DNA from: Betaproteobacteria bacterium
Lineage (GTDB): Bacteria; Pseudomonadota; Gammaproteobacteria; Burkholderiales; Rhodocyclaceae
Assembly: GCA_016703785.1 (NCBI GenBank)
Contig: JADJBM010000004.1
Coordinates: forward strand, 124,001-188,000
Direction of reading: 5' to 3'
Length of the DNA stretch: 64,000 bases
A model generated the notes under the pieces. The model was not told the DNA's origin, did not search any database, and worked only from the letters and a program-made list of their open reading frames with translations. The stretch's first letter is position 1, and each line of letters starts with the position of its first letter. Below, piece after piece: positions 26,299 to 37,563 of this stretch. The translations under genes were made by a program, and so were the position numbers.

Positions 26299-28605
26299 AT
26301 GATCACCCTGCGTTCAGCGTTCCTCACCCTCGTCTGCGTCCTGGCCTCTACCCTATACGGATTGCAGCCAGCATACGCACAGAGAACCGCTCCCGAGAGC
26401 CTGAAGCGGCTTGCACTGGTCATCGGCAATGGCGCCTATCCCGGCTCGCCCCTGAAGAATCCTGTTAACGACGCTCGGGCCGTCTCGCGAGCCCTGAAGG
26501 ATCTGGGTTTTGACGTAACGCACCGCGAAAACCTCACGCAGAGGGCCATGGCCGACGTGATCCGTCAGTTCGGCGCCAGGCTGACGCCCAGTACGGCTGC
26601 GGTCTTCTATTTCGCCGGCCACGGCATGCAGGTCCAGGGTCGCAATTTCTTGATCCCGGTGGATGCGGACGTTCAGGCTGAAGACGAAGTACCCTATACC
26701 ACCGTCGATGTCGGCCTTCTGCTGGGCAAGATGGAGTCGGCCAGGAGCCCGGCGAATATCGTCATCCTCGACGCCTGTCGGGACAATCCTTTTGCGCGCC
26801 GCTTCAGGCAAGCCAATGTCGGCCTGGCCCAAATGGATGCCCCCATCGGCACCCTGCTCGCCTATGCCACGGCACCCGGATCAGTAGCGCGCGACGGCGG
26901 GGGCGAGAACGGCATCTATACCAAGCATCTGGTTGCCAACATCAATACCGAGGGCCTCTCGGTTGAGCAGTTGTTCAAGCGCGTACGTGTCGCAGTGGCC
27001 CGGGAAACGCGGGAAACACAGGTCCCTTGGGAAAGCTCCTCGCTGAAAGGCGAGTTCATTTTCAAGGAGGCGGCGCGAACACAGGCGGCCTCGCAGGATC
27101 AACTGATCGAAGAGGCAGTGCGGGCCGCAGCCGAAAGGGCGGCAACCCTCACAGCCGAGCGCATGTCCCGCGAGCAGGCCGCGCGACAGCCGCAAAGGGA
27201 TCAGGTCAAGGCAGAACAGGATGCGCTCACCGCAGACAGAGAACGCCTACGCCAGGATCGTGAACGGCTTGAATCCGAAAAGACCGCCCTTCGCAAGGAA
27301 ACGGAACAAGCCAGGAAAAAGGCACCGGCACCCCCCTCGGCCAAGCCCGCCCCTGCGCCCGCCCCTGCGCCCGTTCCTGCTGTGAAAGCGGCCGAGTCCC
27401 CGCGTCGCGCGAGCGCCGGCGTAATGCCCAATGTCGGCGACAGCTGGACATATCGCTTCTCCGATGGTTATGGCAAGTCGGGCACCTATACCGTTCGCAT
27501 CACCGGCGCCTCGGCTGAGGAAATCACCGACGAAGCGCGCATGGGCAACAGCAGGTCGCCGGGCTTGTTTACGCCGGGATTAGCGCTGTCCGGTCGCAGC
27601 TTCGGCGGAATAAATTTGCGCGAAATCTCCCCCTACTTGCAGTCCCTTGGCCCGACAGAGCCCGCGGGAAACTGGAAGGACATCACCATCATCACCGGCG
27701 AATCGCCCTTCACGGCCCGCATCGCCGGCACCGAAACGGTGACGGTGCCCGCCGGCACCTTCGAGACCCGCAAGCTGGTCATCGAGGGCACACAGGTGAT
27801 GCGCGCCGCCTACGGCAACCCCTCGCGCAGCTATACCGTCACCGTGTGGTATGCCCCGGCCGCCAAGCGCTTCGTCAAACTGGCCATCTCCGCACCGATC
27901 GCCGCCTTCCCGGCCGAACAGGATACGATCGAACTGGTCGAGACGAATTTCGCCATGAACATGGCCGCCACGCCGCAACCGGCGCAAACCGTTCGCCCCG
28001 CTGAGCCGGGCAAAACGTCTTTCTTCGGCAGGACTGTCGCAGGTGACGGCGGTACGCTGGACAAGGCCGGATTACCGAAAGTTGGTGACAACTGGTCTTA
28101 TCGCTTCTCCGATGGTTACGGCAAGTCGGGGACCTATACCGTTCGCATTACCGGCGCCTCGGCTGAGGAAATCACCGACGAAGCACGCATGGGCAACAGC
28201 AGGTCGCCGGGCTTGTTTACGCCGGGATTAGCGCTGTCCGGTCGCAGCTTCGGCGGAATAAATTTGCGCGAAATCTCGCCCTACTTGCAGTCCCTTGGCC
28301 CGACAGAGCCCGCGGGAAACTGGAAGGACATCACCATCATCACCGGCGAATCGCCCTTCACGGCCCGCATCGCCGGCACCGAAACGGTGACGGTGCCCGC
28401 CGGCACCTTCGAGACCCGCAAGCTGGTCATCGAGGGCACACAGGTGATGCGCGCCGCCTACGGCAACCCCTCGCGCAGCTATACCGTCACCGTGTGGTAT
28501 GCCCCGGCCGCCAAGCGTTTCGTCAAGCTGCTCATCTCCGCACCGATCGCCGCCTTCCCGGCCGAGCAGGATACGATCGAACTGGTCGAATTTCATCTGA
28601 AGTAA
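26299..28605 (+). CDS. Secreted caspase-like protein (peptidase C14) with two tandem C-terminal repeats
   Basis: 768 residues: signal peptide MITLRSAFLTLVCVLASTLY to AYA|Q; caspase domain about 30-255 with the His-Cys dyad (His108 in VFYFAGHGMQ, Cys160 in VILDACRDNPF); a charged coiled-coil about 265-345 (Arg/Glu-rich, RLRQDRERLESEKTALRKE); a Pro/Ala linker; then two nearly identical beta-rich modules (NVGDSWTYRFSDGYGKSG... and KVGDNWSYRFSDGYGKSG...), period 216 codons. The start at 26299 has GGAAG upstream; an ATG 6 codons earlier is less likely. Secretion suggests a periplasmic protease or signalling role. Module family not recognised. Confidence 0.82.
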   Translation: MITLRSAFLTLVCVLASTLYGLQPAYAQRTAPESLKRLALVIGNGAYPGSPLKNPVNDARAVSRALKDLGFDVTHRENLTQRAMADVIRQFGARLTPSTAAVFYFAGHGMQVQGRNFLIPVDADVQAEDEVPYTTVDVGLLLGKMESARSPANIVILDACRDNPFARRFRQANVGLAQMDAPIGTLLAYATAPGSVARDGGGENGIYTKHLVANINTEGLSVEQLFKRVRVAVARETRETQVPWESSSLKGEFIFKEAARTQAASQDQLIEEAVRAAAERAATLTAERMSREQAARQPQRDQVKAEQDALTADRERLRQDRERLESEKTALRKETEQARKKAPAPPSAKPAPAPAPAPVPAVKAAESPRRASAGVMPNVGDSWTYRFSDGYGKSGTYTVRITGASAEEITDEARMGNSRSPGLFTPGLALSGRSFGGINLREISPYLQSLGPTEPAGNWKDITIITGESPFTARIAGTETVTVPAGTFETRKLVIEGTQVMRAAYGNPSRSYTVTVWYAPAAKRFVKLAISAPIAAFPAEQDTIELVETNFAMNMAATPQPAQTVRPAEPGKTSFFGRTVAGDGGTLDKAGLPKVGDNWSYRFSDGYGKSGTYTVRITGASAEEITDEARMGNSRSPGLFTPGLALSGRSFGGINLREISPYLQSLGPTEPAGNWKDITIITGESPFTARIAGTETVTVPAGTFETRKLVIEGTQVMRAAYGNPSRSYTVTVWYAPAAKRFVKLLISAPIAAFPAEQDTIELVEFHLK
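27451..27941 (+). repeat. Intragenic tandem repeat, unit A
   Basis: About 490 bp that recur almost identically 648 bp downstream (28099-28589). The few differences are mostly synonymous and cluster at the two ends, pointing to recent duplication or gene conversion. Confidence 0.9.
28099..28589 (+). repeat. Intragenic tandem repeat, unit B
   Basis: Second copy of the C-terminal module of the caspase-like gene. More diverged relatives of this module occur twice in the adjacent decayed gene (about 29650-30190 and 30290-30805). Confidence 0.9.
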
Positions 28606-28624
28606 TTAAGCCGGGGGAAACACC

Positions 28625-30807
28625 GTGCTTCCGTTCAGATCGCTGGCAAAAACATTCTGTGCTGCCGCACTTCTGGCAGTCTTGTTTCCGTTGGTGTCCC
28701 CGGCCTGAGCCTCGGCTTTCACCGGCAAGCGCATCGCGCTTGTTGTCGGCAACAGCAAATATCCTACCGCTCCGCTGAAAAATCCTGTCAACGATGCACG
28801 CGCAGTCGCAAAGTCCTTGAAGGAACTCGGCTTCGAGGTCACCCTGCGCGAGAACGCCGGCCACGGCATGCAGGTGAAAGGTCGCAATTACCTTGTACCG
28901 ACCGACGCCGACATCCAGCTCGAGGACGAGGTGCCCTATTCGACCATCGACGTCAGCCTGGTGCTGGACAAGCTGGAAGTGGGGAAAAGCGCCGTCAACA
29001 TCGTCATCCTGGACGCTTGCCGCAACAACCCCTTCGCGCGCCGCTTCCGTTCCTCCGGCACCGGCCTGGCGCAAATGGATGCGCCCATCGGCACGCTGAT
29101 CGCTTTCGCCACCGCTCCAGGTTCGGTAGCGCAGGATGGCTCGGGTGAGAACGGCGTCTACACCAAGCACCTGCTGGAGAGCATCACCATGCCGGGCCTG
29201 CCCGTCGAACAGATGTTCAAGCGCGTGCGCGTCGGCGTGGCAAAGGACACCAACGAGGCACAGGTCCCCTGGGAAAGCTCGTCAATGAAGGGGGATTTCG
29301 TTTTCCGTGACGCCCCGCCACCGCAAGCGGTTTCCCAGGACAAGATGATCGAAGAGGCGGTCAAGGCAGCAGCCGAACGTGCCGCCACGCTCACGGCTGA
29401 ACGCATGTCGCGCGAGCAGACCGCACGTCAGCCGCAACAGGATCGATCCCGCGCGGAACTGGAAGCGCTCACTTCCGAGAGGGAGAAGCTGCTGCGCGAG
29501 CGCGAACGGCTGACGGCGGAAAACGAGGCACTGCGCCGCAAGCCCGCACAAACGCCGGAAACGATCGCGCTCGCCGCACCGACACCGGCCGCCCAACTGC
29601 CCGCATCGACGCAGAAGTCAGCGGGCAGCAACAGGCCGGAAGTGGAGATCGCTGGACCTACCGCTACACAAACGGCTATGGCAAGACCGGCGACTATACC
29701 GTGCAGGCGACTGCCGTCTCGAACGACCAGATCACCGACGAAGTGCGCATGGGCAAGGCACGGCATGCCAGCACGTTTGCGCCGGGCCTGGAACTGGTCA
29801 GCCGCACCGTCGGCGGCCTGCAGTTGCGCGAAATCGCGCCCTATTTGCTGAGTCTGGGCCCCGCTTCGCCGACGCCCGACTGGCAGAAACTGAGCATCTT
29901 CGAGGACAGTGATCCGTTCATTGCGAAGCTGGCAAGCATGGAAACCATCACGGTTCCGGCAGGCACTTTTCAGGCGCAAAAGCTGATTGTCCAAGGAAAG
30001 CGATTAACGACCTTTCGTGGCGGCGTCTTTGTTCCGCAGAAGCGCGATTACACCATCACCATATGGTATGCGCCCACTGCGAAGCGGTTCGTTAAACTCA
30101 GCATATCTGCTCCGGAAATAGGAATAACGGCGTCGTTGGTTGGTGCCGAACGAGACACCACTGAATTGGTCGAAACCAGCTTCCCGATGACTGCGACAGC
30201 GGCAGCGCCAATGCCCGCAACTCATAACCGCCAGGCCACCACGGTTGCCAGCCTGGCGCCGACCGGGGGTGGCAGCCGCGCTGAATTACCCAAGGTAGGC
30301 GACACCTGGACCTACCGCTTCTCCGACATTTACGGGAAATCGGAAATCTATACGGTCAGCGTGACTTCCTCTTCAGCCAGCGAAATAGCGGATGAAGCAC
30401 GCATGGGCAAGGCACGCGACGTAGCCACCTTCGAGGACAATCTCGCCCTCACTGATCGCAAGCTGGGCCATCTCGCCCTTCGCGAAATATCGCCCTACCT
30501 GCTGAGCCTGGGGCCCATGCAGGAAAAACCGGAATGGAAGGCGCTCAACTTCCTCGAGGGCAACCCGCCGTTTTCCGCTCGGCTGGTCGGCAGCGAATCA
30601 ATCCAGGTTCCCGCCGGCCGTTTCGAGGCACACAAACTGGTCATCGAGGGGCACCAGCTACGGCAACGGAACAACCCTTCCCATGGTTCCAATCCCTATG
30701 TCGTCACGGTCTGGTATGCCTTTGCCACAAAGCGGCTGATCAAACTGAACATCAACGGGCCGATCGACAAAGAAACAATCGAACTGATGGAATACCGCCT
30801 GCAGTAA
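28625..30807 (+). pseudogene. Decayed paralogue of the caspase-like gene
   Basis: Same architecture as its upstream neighbour. GTG start at 28625 with a strong GGGGGA ribosome site and a signal peptide (LPFRSLAKTFCAAALLAVLF...SPA), but TGA at 28706-28708 where the other frames predict Trp before ASA|F. The frame continues (TGKRIALVVGNSKYPTAPLK). 27 codons are missing before the catalytic His, so the sequence jumps from REN to AGHGMQ, though the Cys motif VILDACRNNPF is intact. A one-base loss near 29645 (GTGGAG where GTGGGAG would restore VGDRWTYR) moves the C-terminal modules to another frame (open to 30807). Three lesions argue for a pseudogene; sequencing error could explain one or two. 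Confidence 0.8.
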
Positions 30808-30813
30808 CCTGGT

Positions 30814-32040
30814 TCAACTGCGGTAATCAGCGTTGATCTTCACGTAGTCGTAGGAAAAATCGCAGGTCCACACCGTAGCCTGAGCATCGCCACGGGCAAG
30901 ATCGATGCGCACCGCGATCTCTTCCTGTTTCATCACCCGCGCGCCCTCCCCCTCGCGATAGCTCGCCGCAGGCCCGCCGTTCTCCGCCACGAGCACGTCG
31001 TCCAGCCAAAGCTTCACGCGCGCCACGTCAAGGTCGGCGATGCCGGCGTTGCCGATGGCGGCGAGGATGCGACCAAGGTTGGGGTCGGAGGCGAAGAAGG
31101 CCGTCTTCACCAGCGGCGAGTGGCCGATGGCGTAGCCGACGGCCTTGCATTCGGCGACATCGCGGCCGCCACCGACCTCGATGGTGATGAACTTGGTGGC
31201 GCCCTCACCGTCGCGGACGATGGCCTGCGCCAGCTCCGCCGCCACGGCGGTGACGGCATCCTTTAGCGCAGCATAGTCGGCGGACGCTGCATCGGCGATG
31301 GCGGCATTGCCGGCACGGCCGCTGGCGATGAGCATGAAGGAATCGTTGGTGGAGGTGTCGCCATCGACCGTGATGCAGTTGAAGGAGGCATCGGCCGCCT
31401 CGAGCACCATGCGCTCGAGCATGGGCTGCGCCACGGCCGCATCGGTGGCGACGAAGCCGAGCATGGTGGCCATGTTCGGACGGATCATGCCGGCCCCCTT
31501 GGCGATGCCGGTGACCGTGACCGCCGTACCGCCGAGGCTGACTTTCCGCGAAGCCGCCTTGGGCAGGGTGTCGGTGGTCATGATGGCCTCGGCGGCGGCG
31601 GCCCAGTTGTCCTCGCGCAGGTCGGCCGCGCAGGCGGGCAGCCCCGCTTCGATGCGCTCGACGGGCAGCGGTTCCATGATGACGCCGGTGGAAAACGGCA
31701 GCACCTCTTCCGGCGCGCAACCGAGCAGTCGCGCGGCGGCGGCGCAGGTGGCGCGCGCCGCCTGCATGCCGGACTCGCCGGTGCCGGCGTTGGCGATGCC
31801 GGTATTGACGACGAGCGCGCGAATGCCGGTGCCTTCCAGATGCTCGCGGCAAACGATGACCGGCGCAGCGCAAAAACGGTTCTGCGTGAATACGCCGGCG
31901 ACGGCAGCGCCTTCATCAAGGCGGATCAGCAACAGGTCGCGGCGGTTGGCCTTGCGGATCCCGGCCTGGGCAATGCCGAGGGCGACGCCCCGGACGGGCA
32001 GGAGTTGTGAGGCGACAGGCGGCTTCAGATTGACGGGCAT
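30814..32040 (-). CDS. argJ: Bifunctional glutamate N-acetyltransferase / amino-acid acetyltransferase
   Basis: 408 residues. Ornithine acetyltransferase that recycles acetyl groups in arginine synthesis. The self-cleavage site before Thr is in GAGMIRPNMATMLGFVATD (near residue 195); also VVNTGIANAGTG (usually NTGNANAGTG), PFSTGVIMEPLP, NCITVDGDTSTNDS and the C-terminal FSYDYVKINADYRS. The N-terminal nucleophile threonine and following residues are intact, so two chains are expected. Confidence 0.96.
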   Translation of the reverse strand: MPVNLKPPVASQLLPVRGVALGIAQAGIRKANRRDLLLIRLDEGAAVAGVFTQNRFCAAPVIVCREHLEGTGIRALVVNTGIANAGTGESGMQAARATCAAAARLLGCAPEEVLPFSTGVIMEPLPVERIEAGLPACAADLREDNWAAAAEAIMTTDTLPKAASRKVSLGGTAVTVTGIAKGAGMIRPNMATMLGFVATDAAVAQPMLERMVLEAADASFNCITVDGDTSTNDSFMLIASGRAGNAAIADAASADYAALKDAVTAVAAELAQAIVRDGEGATKFITIEVGGGRDVAECKAVGYAIGHSPLVKTAFFASDPNLGRILAAIGNAGIADLDVARVKLWLDDVLVAENGGPAASYREGEGARVMKQEEIAVRIDLARGDAQATVWTCDFSYDYVKINADYRS

Positions 32041-32107
32041 GGTCTTGTCTCGGTGTCCTACGGTTCGTCGCGCATGATAGCCGAAGCTATTGCCATAGAA
32101 ACAGGCC

Positions 32108-32271
32108 CTAGCAGCCTGTCGGACTTAAAGGAAATCGGCTGCAAATCCGCCTGGCCGGTCCATATTTCGCCGATTTCTTGGTCAATAGAACGACTATTGA
32201 CCGGCAAAATCGTCAAAATCTGTCCTCGGCCAGCTTTTCGCTTCGATTCTTCAAGTCCGACAGGCTGCTAG
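32108..32271. mobile_element. MITE-like element, 164 bp with 19-bp perfect terminal inverted repeats
   Basis: Left end CTAGCAGCCTGTCGGACTT (32108-32126) and right end AAGTCCGACAGGCTGCTAG (32253-32271) are exact inverted repeats. Inside is another perfect inverted repeat GGTCAATAG/CTATTGACC (32180-32202). No transposase is encoded, so movement would need a transposase supplied elsewhere. Its right end provides the stop codon of the HDOD gene. Confidence 0.85.
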
Positions 32272-33143
32272 TACGGAATGAAGCGTACCGCCGCCCCGGC
32301 ACCATAGCATTCGGCGATGGCAGCGGCCTCGATGGCGTTCTTCATGAGCGCCTCGGCAAGCTCCTCGTCCGGCAGTTGCAGGTAGGCTGCCGTCTCCTTG
32401 AGAAGCGCGCGGTCGCGTTCAGTATTCCAGCCGCGCTCCGATGCTTCGGCCAGGCGATAGCCCAGTACCACCGCCTGCTCGCGCGAACGCTTCAGGAAAT
32501 CGCCCTTGAGGACACTTTGCAACAACGGGCTGACGCGCCAGTCCCGTGTCAGGGCAACCGTGATCTGGTGCAGGTGGAATCCAAGCAAGGCAAGCTCGAC
32601 CTCGCCCGGGGATTTCGGGTTGCGTCGCAGGGCTTCGTCGAGCTCATCGCCGACCTCGCCCGAAAAGCACCAGAACGCCATCTCGCCAAAACGGTATAGC
32701 AGCGCGGCGATGAAGACCTCTTCCGGCTGGACGTCATGCCGTTTGGCGGCCAGCCAGCGCGCCTGGACTGCGGCATGGCAGGCACGCGCCATCTCGCGCA
32801 GCACCCGTTCCCGCACCGGTCCGCGCAGCAGGGCGTCGACGAAGGCGACGGAGAGGGCCACCTGCCGCACCGTGTCGAAGCCGAGCATCACCACGGCCCT
32901 GCTGACGGTGGTGATCGGGGTGCCCGAAGTGTTGAAGATGACGCTGTTGGCGATGCGCAGGAGCTTGGCCGTCATGCCGGGATCGCACAGGATGGCATCG
33001 GCCAGCTGGGATACGGCCGCCTTGTCGCTGTCGGTCAGTGCGCGGATCTGCTCGGCCGTGCGGCCGAAGATGGGCAGTTCCTGATCGCGGATGCGCTCGA
33101 GCCAGGCATTCAATCCATCATGGGAATGCAAGTCCTGCGTCAT
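32268..33143 (-). CDS. HDOD-domain protein
   Basis: 291 residues with an HDOD signalling domain (about 20-215): LPIFGRTAEQIRALTD, AVSQLADAILCDPGMTAKLL, RIANSVIFNTSGTPITTVSR, AVVMLGFDTVRQVALSVAFV, FIAALLYRFGEMAFWCF. HDOD proteins are linked to nucleotide second-messenger and motility control, but the activity is not defined. The gene lies 20 bp after secA. The TAG stop is inside the terminal repeat of the MITE-like element, so the original C-terminus may have been different. Confidence 0.85.
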   Translation of the reverse strand: MTQDLHSHDGLNAWLERIRDQELPIFGRTAEQIRALTDSDKAAVSQLADAILCDPGMTAKLLRIANSVIFNTSGTPITTVSRAVVMLGFDTVRQVALSVAFVDALLRGPVRERVLREMARACHAAVQARWLAAKRHDVQPEEVFIAALLYRFGEMAFWCFSGEVGDELDEALRRNPKSPGEVELALLGFHLHQITVALTRDWRVSPLLQSVLKGDFLKRSREQAVVLGYRLAEASERGWNTERDRALLKETAAYLQLPDEELAEALMKNAIEAAAIAECYGAGAAVRFIPY

Positions 33144-33163
33144 GACGCGCGATCAGGGCAGCT

Positions 33164-35878
<2,715 letters not shown>

Positions 35879-35959
35879 GCGGAAACGCGATGGGCTGCGC
35901 AAAAAGGATGAATTTTACCACGCCGCCCCCGCTCGGACGGCGCAGCCCCGTCGGAAGCC

Positions 35960-36904
35960 TTATTTACGGCGGGCGAAGACCTGCTTCTGCTGCTGGGCGT
36001 TCTTCAGGAAACGGTTGGGGTTCTGTGCGGCCCCCTTGAAGCGCACCTCGAAATGCAGATGCGGGCCGGTGGAACGGCCGGTAGAGCCCACTTCTGCGAT
36101 CTTCTGGCCGCGCTTGACCAGGGCGCCCTGCCTGACCAGCACCCTGGAGGCGTGAGCGTAGCGGGTGATCAGGTCGTTGCCATGGTCGATCTCGACCAGG
36201 TTGCCATACTGCGGATGGCGCTCGGAAGTCACGACGATGCCGGCCGCGGCGGCAACGATCTGCGTGCCCGTTTCGGCGATGAAGTCGATGCCTTCGTGCA
36301 TCGCCTGCTCACCCGTGAAGGGATCGATGCGCCAGCCAAATCCGGAAGCGTTCCATTGTGCCTCGACCGGCAGGGCCGTCGGCAGCTGGTTCTTCTTGAC
36401 CCGCTCGTCCATCAGTTCGGATTCGATCAGGCCCAGATAATCGCTCTTCGATTCCAGTTGCCGGGAAAGCTGGTCGAGCTGGCGCTGCAGGTCGTCCGGC
36501 GTCAGCGGCTTGGTCGGCGCAATCAGGGGGCCGCCCTGTCCAGGCTTGTCGATGGTTTTCACTTCCTGCGTCTTGATGCCGGAAAGCTGGCCCAGGCGCT
36601 CGCCCAAGGTGTCAAGTCGCAACAGCTGCGCCTGCATCTGGCCCAGACGCACCGCCATGGCATTCAGGTTCTCACGCAGGAAATCCTGCGTTTTCTGGGT
36701 TTCCTGCTCACGCACGCTCATCAGCAGGCTCTGCAGGAAAGGCAGGCGCACTTCCGCCGCATGGCGGACGGTGACATAGGAAAACAGCGAAGACACAGCC
36801 AGCACCGTCAGCACGAAGCCTGCGACGACCAGCACCAGGTGACGCGCGGTGATTGTGATTGTCCTGGCAGTTGCCAGGCGGTCGGAGACGAGAATAATAT
36901 GCAC
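35960..36904 (-). CDS. M23 (LytM) family peptidase, membrane-anchored
   Basis: 314 residues from a GTG at 36904 with GGAGG 7 nt upstream. One transmembrane helix near the N-terminus (HLVLVVAGFVLTVLAVSSLF), a periplasmic coiled-coil (about 60-180), then LytM: HEGIDF and HLHFEVR give the zinc-binding HxxxD and HxH motifs, with GNLVEIDHGNDLITRYAH between them. All ligands are present, so it could be an active cell-wall endopeptidase. It lies between secA and the DUF721 gene, from which it diverges with only 27 bp between start codons. Confidence 0.9.
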   Translation of the reverse strand: MHIILVSDRLATARTITITARHLVLVVAGFVLTVLAVSSLFSYVTVRHAAEVRLPFLQSLLMSVREQETQKTQDFLRENLNAMAVRLGQMQAQLLRLDTLGERLGQLSGIKTQEVKTIDKPGQGGPLIAPTKPLTPDDLQRQLDQLSRQLESKSDYLGLIESELMDERVKKNQLPTALPVEAQWNASGFGWRIDPFTGEQAMHEGIDFIAETGTQIVAAAAGIVVTSERHPQYGNLVEIDHGNDLITRYAHASRVLVRQGALVKRGQKIAEVGSTGRSTGPHLHFEVRFKGAAQNPNRFLKNAQQQKQVFARRK

Positions 36905-36931
36905 GCCGTCCCTCCAATAAATAATCTCAAA

Positions 36932-37369
36932 ATGGCAGCGCGTTCTTTGGACGCTTACCTGAATTCCGCCGACGGCCTGGCGCGCTTGTCCGCGCATGCC
37001 GGGCGGCTGGTCAAACTGCAGCGCGTTTTCGAGCAGATCGCGCCTTCGTATCTGGCCGCGTCGAGCCGCGTGGCCAATTTCAAGTCGGGGAAGGTTGTTA
37101 TCCACGCCGATTCCGGCGCGGTCGCCGCAAAGCTGAGGCAGATGCTGCCGAGCCTTGTTGACGAGTTCTCTTTGAAGGGAGCAGAGGTTACCGAAATACT
37201 GGTTAAAGTGCAACCAAGTCATGCTGCGGCGCAGCATAAAGGCAGAGGTAACCCTTCCCCCTCGGTCGGCGTATCCGCCAAAGGCGATCTGCAACGTCTG
37301 GCGGACGAATTACCGGAGGATTCACCGCTGAAGGAAGCGCTGGAGCGGCTGGTAAAACACAGCCGCTGA
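36932..37369 (+). CDS. DUF721 (DciA-like) domain protein
   Basis: 145 residues. DUF721 occupies about residues 15-95 (LVKLQRVFEQIAPSYLAASS, RVANFKSGKVVIHADSGAVA, AKLRQMLPSLVDEFSL), and a polar tail follows. DciA relatives load the replicative helicase in bacteria lacking DnaC; assignment of that role here is by family only. The start at 36932 is the first plausible Met; no good Shine-Dalgarno. Much longer open frames upstream are antisense to the M23 gene. Confidence 0.82.
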   Translation: MAARSLDAYLNSADGLARLSAHAGRLVKLQRVFEQIAPSYLAASSRVANFKSGKVVIHADSGAVAAKLRQMLPSLVDEFSLKGAEVTEILVKVQPSHAAAQHKGRGNPSPSVGVSAKGDLQRLADELPEDSPLKEALERLVKHSR

Positions 37370-37376
37370 ACGGCGC

Positions 37377-37559
37377 CTACAGCACGATCACTCGCTCGAG
37401 GAACATCAGCGACAGGACGATCAGCGCGAAAATGGCGGCGTATTTGGTCACCTGCCAGGACAGGTTCAGGTAGCGCCGGTCACGCGTCAGCAGGAAGGCG
37501 GCGATGCCGGCGCCGATGGTGATCGCCACCAGGACGCCGACGATCCGCAGAAGCAGCAT
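37377..37559 (-). CDS. Small two-helix membrane protein
   Basis: 60 residues with two hydrophobic helices (LRIVGVLVAITIGAGIAAFLL and YAAIFALIVLSLMFLERVIVL) around a short polar loop (TRDRRYLNLSWQVTK). It starts 4 nt after the lpxC stop, so it is co-transcribed. Homologues in this position are hypothetical; no function is known. Confidence 0.75.
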   Translation of the reverse strand: MLLLRIVGVLVAITIGAGIAAFLLTRDRRYLNLSWQVTKYAAIFALIVLSLMFLERVIVL

Positions 37560-37563
37560 GGCC

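Noticed and set aside
28706..28708. TGA in the second caspase-like gene as selenocysteine
   Set aside because: It lies at the signal-peptide cleavage region, where Trp is usual (PAWASA), with no SECIS-like need; a nonsense mutation is simpler.
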